NCBI GenBank assembly: GCA_945788155.1 | Contig: CALZKX010000045.1 | Span: 1-12,689 of the forward strand | Direction of reading: 5' to 3' | DNA length: 12,689 bases | From: an uncultured Flavobacteriaceae bacterium | Lineage (GTDB): Bacteria > Bacteroidota > Bacteroidia > Flavobacteriales > Flavobacteriaceae | Shown: positions 6,309 through 12,689 of the stretch, piece by piece | Position numbering within the stretch: the stretch's first letter is position 1 | Layout: each line of letters begins with the position of its first letter | Made by a program: the position numbers and the translations under genes | The notes under the pieces: generated by a model | Databases searched by the model: none | Seen by the model: the letters and a program-made list of their open reading frames with translations, nothing else | Told to the model about the DNA's origin: nothing

Positions 6309-6914
6309 ATGAAAGAAAAAATTATTCAAAAATCAGCCGATTTGTTTTTAAGTTATGGCTTTAAAAGTGTCACAATGGACGATATTGCTAACGGTTTGGG
6401 CATTTCCAAGAAGACTATTTATCAGCATTTTGACAATAAAACAAAGCTGGTAGAGGCCACTACACTATCAATGTTTGATGTGATTTCTAATGGTATAGAT
6501 TGTATTTGCGCCTTAAAAAAGAACCCCATTGAAGAATTTTACGATATTAAAAAATTGGTCATGGACCACCTAAAAAACGAAAAGTCATCACCTCTATATC
6601 AACTGCAAAAATATTATCCACGTATTTTTGCTTCGCTAAAACAAAAACAATTTAATCTTATGCAAGATTGCGTAAGAGAAAATTTGGAGCGTGGTATTAA
6701 ACAAGACCTTTTTAGAAAGGAATTAAATATTGATTTTATTTCAAGAATCTACTTTAGCTCTATCATTGCCATTAAAGATCAAGATTTATTTCCTTACAAA
6801 CAGTTTTCTATGAACATGCTAATGGAGAATTATTTAGAGTATCACATAAGAGGTATTTGTACTTCAAAAGGATTGGATTACTTACAACAATTTACAAATT
6901 CATATCAATCATAA
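6309..6914 (+). CDS. TetR/AcrR-family transcriptional regulator of the efflux operon
   Basis: This is a 201-residue one-domain regulator of TetR type, usually a repressor released by a ligand. The N-terminal helix-turn-helix spans about residues 5-45; TMDDIANGLGISKKTIY followed by QHFDNK is the classic TetR signature. The C-terminal three quarters are helical and variable, as expected for the ligand-binding and dimer part, so the ligand cannot be predicted. The ATG at 6309 is preferred over the in-frame TTG at 6297, because that TTG lies inside the -7 promoter element. The stop is one base before the TolC-like gene, so the regulator is cotranscribed with the pump. A perfect dyad over its promoter suggests negative autoregulation of the whole operon; that is inference from position. 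Confidence 0.9.
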   Translation: MKEKIIQKSADLFLSYGFKSVTMDDIANGLGISKKTIYQHFDNKTKLVEATTLSMFDVISNGIDCICALKKNPIEEFYDIKKLVMDHLKNEKSSPLYQLQKYYPRIFASLKQKQFNLMQDCVRENLERGIKQDLFRKELNIDFISRIYFSSIIAIKDQDLFPYKQFSMNMLMENYLEYHIRGICTSKGLDYLQQFTNSYQS

Positions 6915-6915
6915 A

Positions 6916-8262
6916 ATGTCAAAAAAAATAACTTTTATATTCATATTACTGTATTCAATCGTTGGGTTTTCTCAAGAAATCCCTAATCGATTTAGTTTAC
7001 AAGAAGCTATTGATTACGCATTAGAACACAATAGAACAGCTAAAAATGCGTCCCGTGATATAGCAGCAGCTGAAAAACAAAAATGGGAAACCACAGCTAC
7101 GGGTTTGCCACAAATTAGTGCATCTATAGACTATAACAAATGGTTGCAACAGCAGTTGGCTTTAATTCCAGCCCAGTTTTTTGATGGTAATCCAGGAGAG
7201 TTTGTCGAAATCGCTTTTGGTACCAAACAATCTATAAATGCAACCGTTATTGTAAATCAAAAGATTTTTGATGGCTCCTATTTAGTAGGCTTACAATCTG
7301 CTAAAGTCTTTTTGGACATCTCTAAAAATGCTAAAGAAAAAACCGATCTCGAAGTTAGAAAAGCTGTAATTAACGCTTATGGTAATGTTTTGTTGGCCGA
7401 AGAAAGCGTAAAAATCCTTGAACGCAATATTGCTGTACTTCAAAAAAACCTTGACGAAACTACAAAAATTTACGAAAACGGATTAGAAGAAGAAGAAAGT
7501 GTCGAGCAACTACAAATTACACTATCTGGTGTACAAAGCAATTTAAGCAATACATCCAGATTAAAAACCTTGGCCTATCAAATGCTAAATATTACAATAG
7601 GTATAGATTTAAACACCGCTATTTCACTTACCGATAACTTAGAAAGCCTTACCGCAAAAAATATGGTCTTGAGCTTACTTGATGCCGATGAAAATATAGA
7701 AAATACGATTGACTATAAAATTGCTTCAAATGATAAAGTGTCTAAAGAACTATTGTTAAAACTAGAAAAAAGCAAGGCCTTGCCTACTCTAGATGCATTT
7801 ATCAATGCTGCTTACGATGGTTATAATGATAATTTTAAATTTTTACAAAAACAGCAAGATTGGTTGGGATCTTCACTACTAGGCATAAAAATGAATATTC
7901 CAATATTCAGCTCACTTGGTAGGAGTGCATCTACACAACGTGCAAAAATAAATCTCGAAAAGTCTAAAGATGATTTAACTGAAACAGAACAAAAATTAAA
8001 ACTTCAAATTGCATCCGCAAAAAGTGATTACCAATTTGCTATTGAAGATTACGAAAATAAAAAACAAAATCTAAATCTAGCTCAACGTATTGAGCAAAAA
8101 AATCAAACTAAATTTTTTGAAGGGATTGCTTCTAGTTTTGAGCTACGTCAAGCACAAACTCAATTGTATAGTTCGCAACAAGACTTTTTGCAGGCGATGA
8201 TAGATGTAATAAATAAAAAAGCAGAACTGGAAACGGTTTTAAACGAAATCCCAAAAAACTAA
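6916..8262 (+). CDS. TolC-family outer-membrane efflux channel
   Basis: This is the outer-membrane exit duct of the tripartite efflux system. The 448-residue product has a Sec signal peptide, residues 1-19, cut before Q20 (VGFS/Q). After it come two outer-membrane-efflux repeats, about 25-225 and 250-445. Each contains long heptad-like helices rich in A, K, E and Q, such as LQEAIDYALEHNRTAKN at the start of the first and FFEGIASSFELRQAQT near the end of the second. A GxPxxxxSxxYNxW-like segment (TGLPQISASIDYNKW) marks the first strand pair, as is usual in the family. Length matches the usual 420-480. It starts one base after the tetR stop and precedes the adaptor gene by 22 bases. Substrate cannot be told from this subunit. 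Confidence 0.93.
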   Translation: MSKKITFIFILLYSIVGFSQEIPNRFSLQEAIDYALEHNRTAKNASRDIAAAEKQKWETTATGLPQISASIDYNKWLQQQLALIPAQFFDGNPGEFVEIAFGTKQSINATVIVNQKIFDGSYLVGLQSAKVFLDISKNAKEKTDLEVRKAVINAYGNVLLAEESVKILERNIAVLQKNLDETTKIYENGLEEEESVEQLQITLSGVQSNLSNTSRLKTLAYQMLNITIGIDLNTAISLTDNLESLTAKNMVLSLLDADENIENTIDYKIASNDKVSKELLLKLEKSKALPTLDAFINAAYDGYNDNFKFLQKQQDWLGSSLLGIKMNIPIFSSLGRSASTQRAKINLEKSKDDLTETEQKLKLQIASAKSDYQFAIEDYENKKQNLNLAQRIEQKNQTKFFEGIASSFELRQAQTQLYSSQQDFLQAMIDVINKKAELETVLNEIPKN

Positions 8263-8284
8263 TCAATCAAAAAACACTATAAAA

Positions 8285-9451
8285 ATGAAACATATATTCA
8301 CATTACTAATTGCAATGGTTATTCTAGCTTCTTGTGGAGGTAACAAGAAGCAATCCATAGAAGATATTATAGCAACCAATAATTTGGAACAAATTCGAGA
8401 AAAAAAATCTCAACTAGACGCAAACAAGCAACAACTCTCTTTACAACTCGAACAATTAGAAGCAAAAATCAAGGAGCTGGATCCTCAAGAAAAAATACCT
8501 TTAATTACAACTTTTACAATTAAAGAAGATGTATTTAACCACTATATTGAGCTACAAGGCAATGTAAACACAAAACAAAATTTGGTTATTTATCCTGAGT
8601 TTGCTGGTGTACTTTCAAAAGTTTATGTAGTTGAAGGGCAATGGGTAACCAAAGGAAAAATCTTGGCGAAAATTGATGATGGTGGTTTAAGCCAGCAAGT
8701 CGCCCAATTGCAAATTCAAGTAGATTTAGCAAAAACAACTTTTGAACGTCAAGAACGCCTTTGGGAACAAAAAATTGGAAGTGAAATTCAATATTTACAA
8801 GCAAAATCCAGTTACGAGGCTCAACAAAAAGCGGTTAATCAATTACAAGAACAGATTAATAAAACAATTGTTCGCGCTCCTTTTTCTGGAATTATAGATG
8901 ATGTTATTACAGAGCAAGGCAGTGTTGTTGCTCCAGGACAATCTCAGCTGTTTAGAATCGTGAACCTTAATAACATGTATATTGAAGTTGATGTCCCTGA
9001 GCGTTATATTTCAAATGTAACTTCAGGAAAAAATGTACATGTAAGTTTTCCAATTCTAGGAAAAACAATGAATACTAAAATAAGACAAGCAGGAAGCTAT
9101 ATCAATCCCATAAACCGGACTTTTAAAATTGAAGTTCCAGTACCAAACAAAGACAAATCTATTAAACCCAATTTAACCGCTAGGCTTAAAATAAACGACT
9201 ATACCAGTGAAAAGGCCATTTTAATTCCGCAAAGTATCATATCCGAAAATGCCAAAGGCCAGCAATATGTTTACACCATAATCGATAAAAACGACAATAA
9301 GGCCAGCGCAAAACGTGTGATTATTGAAACAGGAAAAACACAGGGCGACTATATTGAAGTACTATCCGGTTTAAAAAATGGCGACGAGATTATCCAAGAA
9401 GGCGCTCGAAGTGTTAAAGACGAACAGGAAGTGAAAATATTAATTAACTAA
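8285..9451 (+). CDS. RND efflux periplasmic adaptor (membrane-fusion) lipoprotein
   Basis: The adaptor bridges the inner-membrane RND pump and the TolC-like channel. The 388-residue product carries a lipoprotein signal with lipobox LASC and lipidated C17. A charged coiled-coil stretch at about 30-66 precedes the core, a feature I associate with Bacteroidota adaptors. Then come the split lipoyl/barrel-sandwich domain (98-130 with GVLSKVYVVEGQWVTKG, and 184-215 with VRAPFSGIID), a helical hairpin between them (131-181), a beta-barrel domain (220-300) and a membrane-proximal domain to the end (SGLKNGDEIIQEG). This is the standard HlyD/AcrA-type order. The pump gene follows after 75 bases. Confidence is high for the family; the transported compound is unknown. 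Confidence 0.94.
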   Translation: MKHIFTLLIAMVILASCGGNKKQSIEDIIATNNLEQIREKKSQLDANKQQLSLQLEQLEAKIKELDPQEKIPLITTFTIKEDVFNHYIELQGNVNTKQNLVIYPEFAGVLSKVYVVEGQWVTKGKILAKIDDGGLSQQVAQLQIQVDLAKTTFERQERLWEQKIGSEIQYLQAKSSYEAQQKAVNQLQEQINKTIVRAPFSGIIDDVITEQGSVVAPGQSQLFRIVNLNNMYIEVDVPERYISNVTSGKNVHVSFPILGKTMNTKIRQAGSYINPINRTFKIEVPVPNKDKSIKPNLTARLKINDYTSEKAILIPQSIISENAKGQQYVYTIIDKNDNKASAKRVIIETGKTQGDYIEVLSGLKNGDEIIQEGARSVKDEQEVKILIN

Positions 9452-9479
9452 AACATTTGCTGTCTCTAGCTTCTACTTG

Positions 9480-9496
9480 TTGTTAACCATTAACAA
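9480..9496. repeat. Short perfect inverted repeat between adaptor and pump genes
   Basis: TTGTTAA and TTAACAA form a perfect 7-bp dyad around the triplet CCA. It is the only notable symmetry in the 75-base gap, which is the longest inside the efflux operon. It could be a weak RNA hairpin or a protein site; being AT-rich it could also be chance. There is no U-run to make it a terminator. Confidence 0.3.
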
Positions 9497-9526
9497 AATG
9501 AAAACAGGGATAAAAAAACTTTAAAA

Positions 9527-12500
9527 ATGACCAAAAAAGAAAAAAAAGTACATAAAGAGTTTGGGTTATCATCATGGGCAATCAATAATAAAACAACAAT
9601 GTATGTCTTGATTTTGGTAATATTTGTTCTTGGGATTGGAGCATATTATAGTATGCCAAGAGAAAACTTCCCAGAAATAAAAGAAACCAAAATTTACATT
9701 AGCTCTATATATCCTGGCAATACTGCCGAAGACATTGAAAAACTTATTACCGACCCTATTGAAGATAGGTTAAAAACAGTAAGTAATATGGTTGAAATCG
9801 TCTCAACCTCACAAGAAGATTACTCTATGGTTATTATAGAGTTTGATGAAAATATAACCGTCGAAGCTGCCAAGCAAAAAGTAAAGGACGAGGTAGATTC
9901 TGAAACATCTAGCGAAGATTGGCCAACATTTAATAATGCCAAAGTTGAACCGAATGTGTTCGATTTGAGCATGTCTGAAGAAATCCCAATACTCAACATT
10001 AACATCTCTGGTGATTATCCTGTGGATAAACTTAAAGCCTATGGCGAATACCTTGAAGATGAAATTGAAGGCCTTCAAGAAATAAAGCAAGTTGACATAA
10101 GAGGCGCACAAGATAAAGAAGTTGAAGTTGCCGTAGATATATACAAAATGATGGCTGCTCAAGTAAGTTTTGATGATGTAATCAACACTATCAGTAGAGA
10201 AAATATGACACTCTCTGCTGGAAACTTAATTACAAGTGGGCAACGACGTACCATTAGAATTATAGGAGAAATAGAATCTCCAAAAGAATTGGAGGATTTT
10301 GTGGTAAAATCAGAAAATGGAAATTCAATTTATCTTAAAGATATTGCTGAAGTTTCTTTTAAAGATGAAGATAAAACTACCTATGCAAGAGAGTTTGGCG
10401 AACCTGTTGTTATGCTAGATGTTAAAAAACGTGCTGGTAAAAACATGGTGGCTGCAGCTGAGCAAATACAAGTAATAGTAGATGATGCAATAACAAATGT
10501 ATTTCCTCCAAATCTAAAAGTAACAATCGCTAACGATCAATCTTCAAAAACCATAGGCCAAGTAGATGATTTGGTTAACAACATCATCTTTGGTATTATA
10601 CTAGTAGTTATTGTTTTAATGTTCTTTTTAGGTTTTAAAAATGCCTTGTTTGTTGGTTTTGCAATCCCAATGTCTATGTTTATGTCGCTTATGATATTAA
10701 ATATACTAGGCTATACAATGAACACCATGATTCTTTTTGGTTTAATTATGGGGCTTGGTATGTTGGTAGATAATGGTATTGTAGTCGTTGAAAATGTATA
10801 TCGTTTAATGAGTGAGGGCATGCCACGTATTGAGGCGGCTAAAAAAGGTATAGGTGAAATTGCATTTCCCATTATCATTTCAACTTTAACAACTGTAGCC
10901 GCTTTTGTACCCTTAGGGCTATGGCCAGGAGTTATGGGTCAATTCATGATTTACTTTCCAGTAACATTATCGGTCGTACTAGGATCCTCACTATTTGTTG
11001 CCATTTTTTTTAACTCCGTATTGGTATCGCAATTTATGACAACCGAAGACAAGGATATGCCCCTAAAACGCATTATAATTATCTCTTCTGTTGTTGCAGT
11101 AATTGGTTTATTGATTTTATTAATTGGTGGAGAATATAGAGCCATGGGAAGCATTATGGTTTTTACATCTATTATGCTTTGGGTGTACCGTTTGTTTTTA
11201 CGAAAATGGGCAAATCAATTCCAAACAAATGCCCTTCCAAGATTAGAGCGTTTTTATGAACGCATACTACGTGCCTCTTTAAATGGGAAAAAACCCATAA
11301 TAATTGCCTTGGGGACTTTTGTATTGCTTATAATTGCTTTTATAGGTTTTGGCGCCTCAGTTGATAGTAAACGTACTAAAATAGAGTTCTTCCCAAGTAA
11401 CATACCAAATCAAATTATTGCTTATATAGAATACCCAGAAGGAACAGATATTGAAAAAACAAATGCTATTACAAAAGATATTGAAGAGCGAGTGTACGCA
11501 ATAATCAATCAAGAATCTTATAAGGATGGGGATTATAATTTTTTAACAGAAAGTGCAGTTTCACAAGTAGGCGAAGGTGCTGGAAACCCACAGACCGATA
11601 GTGGTTCGGCGGCCGAAATGCCTCATCGCGGAAAAATTACAGCTACCATGCGTGAGTTTAAATTTAGACGAGGTGAAGATAGCGAGGCACTTCTTAAAAA
11701 AGTACAAGAGGCCTTAAAAGATGTTTATCCTGGTGTTACTATTTCGGTTGAAAAAGATAACATTGGCCCTTCTGCTGGCTATCCAATAAATATTGAACTA
11801 GAAGGCAATGATTATTCTGAATTGATTGCTACAGCCGAAAAAATGAAGGATTTTATCAACTCTAAAAATATACAGGGCATAGAGGAATTAAAAGTAGATG
11901 TCAATAAATCCAAACCTTCAATGCAAGTTCATGTTGATAGGAAAAAAGCAGGTGAGCTTGGGGTTACAGCAGGACAAGTTGGACAACAATTACGAAATGC
12001 TATTTTTGGTGCCAAGGCAGGTATTTATAAAGAAACTGGTGAAGATTATGATATTTATGTACGCTTTAATGAAGAAAATAGGTATAATACAAGTGCGCTT
12101 TTTAATCAAAAAATCACATTTAGAGACCAAGCTTCTGGTAAGATTAAGGAAATTCCTCTTTCTGCCGTTACTAAACAGAGTAACACCTCTGGTTTTAGTG
12201 CCATAAAACATAAAGATGTAAAACGAGTGGTTACATTATATTCGGCATTGGCATCTGGTTTTACTGACGCTGGTGCTATTGTTGAACAAATACAAAATGA
12301 AATGCAGGGTTTTGATGAAAAACCTGATACTGTAAAAATTGATTATACAGGACAGATTGAAGAAGAAACAAAACAAATGGCTTTTTTAATGGGCGCATTT
12401 TTTACAGGGTTGGGCCTTATTTTCTTTATTTTGATTTTTCAGTTTAATTCGGTTTCAAAACCAGCAATTATCATGCTTGCCATTTTCTTGAGTCTTATTG

Positions 12501-12689
12501 GTGTATTTGGAGGCATTGTTGTAACAGGCAGCCCTTTTGTTATAATAATGACCATGATGGGCATTATTTCCCTTGCTGGAATTGTGGTTAATAATGGTGT
12601 GGTACTCCTCGATTATACCCAATTGCTTATTGATAGAAAAAAAGTTGTGAATAATCTCGAAGATACTGCATATTTGGAAAATACCGATT
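9527..12689 (+). CDS. RND-family efflux pump, AcrB-like inner-membrane permease (3'-truncated by window edge)
   Basis: This proton-driven pump exports hydrophobic or amphiphilic compounds through the adaptor and channel encoded upstream. The frame is open from ATG 9527 to the edge: 1054 residues, ending just after helix 10. Helix 1 is at about 25-43, the first porter domain fills 44-350, helices 2-6 lie at 354-502, helix 7 at 590-610, and the second porter domain follows. Helix 4 has GMLVDNGIVVVENV, so the two proton-relay aspartates of AcrB are D415 and N416 here. In helix 10 AGIVVNNGVVLLDY has Asn (N1022) where AcrB has its relay Lys. Two extra hydrophobic segments (about 516-533 and 540-558) sit between helices 6 and 7. 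The complete protein would be about 1150 residues, longer than AcrB. Absence of heavy-metal motifs and the TetR context favour drug or lipid-like substrates, though this is inference. Confidence 0.94.
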   Translation, partial: MTKKEKKVHKEFGLSSWAINNKTTMYVLILVIFVLGIGAYYSMPRENFPEIKETKIYISSIYPGNTAEDIEKLITDPIEDRLKTVSNMVEIVSTSQEDYSMVIIEFDENITVEAAKQKVKDEVDSETSSEDWPTFNNAKVEPNVFDLSMSEEIPILNINISGDYPVDKLKAYGEYLEDEIEGLQEIKQVDIRGAQDKEVEVAVDIYKMMAAQVSFDDVINTISRENMTLSAGNLITSGQRRTIRIIGEIESPKELEDFVVKSENGNSIYLKDIAEVSFKDEDKTTYAREFGEPVVMLDVKKRAGKNMVAAAEQIQVIVDDAITNVFPPNLKVTIANDQSSKTIGQVDDLVNNIIFGIILVVIVLMFFLGFKNALFVGFAIPMSMFMSLMILNILGYTMNTMILFGLIMGLGMLVDNGIVVVENVYRLMSEGMPRIEAAKKGIGEIAFPIIISTLTTVAAFVPLGLWPGVMGQFMIYFPVTLSVVLGSSLFVAIFFNSVLVSQFMTTEDKDMPLKRIIIISSVVAVIGLLILLIGGEYRAMGSIMVFTSIMLWVYRLFLRKWANQFQTNALPRLERFYERILRASLNGKKPIIIALGTFVLLIIAFIGFGASVDSKRTKIEFFPSNIPNQIIAYIEYPEGTDIEKTNAITKDIEERVYAIINQESYKDGDYNFLTESAVSQVGEGAGNPQTDSGSAAEMPHRGKITATMREFKFRRGEDSEALLKKVQEALKDVYPGVTISVEKDNIGPSAGYPINIELEGNDYSELIATAEKMKDFINSKNIQGIEELKVDVNKSKPSMQVHVDRKKAGELGVTAGQVGQQLRNAIFGAKAGIYKETGEDYDIYVRFNEENRYNTSALFNQKITFRDQASGKIKEIPLSAVTKQSNTSGFSAIKHKDVKRVVTLYSALASGFTDAGAIVEQIQNEMQGFDEKPDTVKIDYTGQIEEETKQMAFLMGAFFTGLGLIFFILIFQFNSVSKPAIIMLAIFLSLIGVFGGIVVTGSPFVIIMTMMGIISLAGIVVNNGVVLLDYTQLLIDRKKVVNNLEDTAYLENTD

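Noticed and set aside
8586..8804. Open frame on the - strand inside the adaptor gene
   Set aside because: It lies wholly antisense to a well-supported adaptor gene, and its translation resembles no family and has no start context.
9809..10162. Overlapping - strand open frames inside the RND pump gene
   Set aside because: The + strand frame is continuous and clearly RND; the antisense frames are by-products of its codon use.
10760..10800. Heavy-metal (CusA/CzcA-type) RND pump
   Set aside because: Helix 4 reads LVDNGIVVVEN rather than a metal-pump pattern, no Met- or His-rich metal path is evident, and the adaptor has no metal-binding ends; nearness to copper-using nos genes alone is not evidence.
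11898..12206. A + strand frame of about 100 codons in a second phase within the pump gene
   Set aside because: The RND frame is intact across it with recognisable porter-domain sequence, so there is no frameshift and no second gene.

Overview
The window looks like chromosomal DNA of a Bacteroidota member, most likely a marine-type Flavobacteriaceae. It is AT-rich and lacks clear Shine-Dalgarno sequences. Signal peptides end in Q, promoters are of the TTTG/TAnnTTTG type, and the nitrous-oxide reductase is of the atypical (clade II) kind. The genus cannot be fixed from the sequence. Genes are packed tightly: no gene-free stretch exceeds about 130 bases, and there are no tRNA, rRNA, insertion sequence or CRISPR signals.

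Region 1 (1-4843, + strand) is the 3' part of a nitrous-oxide respiration (nos) cluster. It holds the C-terminal half of nosZ with part of the CuZ site and the whole CuA site, then a strong hairpin terminator. After that come a four-helix membrane protein of NosB type, the copper chaperone lipoprotein nosL, the periplasmic beta-helix protein nosD, the ABC ATPase nosF and the permease nosY. NosL and NosDFY are the maturation machinery that supplies the copper-sulfur centre of NosZ. nosD/nosF/nosY overlap by 7-8 bases and are surely cotranslated. No nosR, nosX, or nosC/G/H electron-transfer genes lie in the window.

Region 2 (4861-6182, - strand) is a two-gene unit convergent with nosY: a trans-type polyprenyl diphosphate synthase followed, through a TAGTG stop/start overlap, by a 115-residue acidic protein of unknown function.

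Region 3 (6259 to the right edge, + strand) is a tripartite RND efflux operon under a local TetR regulator: tetR, TolC-like outer-membrane factor, lipoprotein membrane-fusion protein, and an RND pump that runs off the right edge. Its promoter has a good Bacteroidota -33/-7 pair, and a perfect 9-bp inverted repeat brackets the -33 element, the likely operator for TetR autoregulation. The efflux operon and the isoprenoid pair are divergent and share a 126-base intergenic region.

Nothing here is a plainly new system. The most interesting points are the uncharacterised NosB-like protein with His/Met residues in its predicted outside loops, the terminator splitting nosZ from its maturation genes, the TetR operator, and the RND pump with an extra helix pair and altered proton-relay residues.
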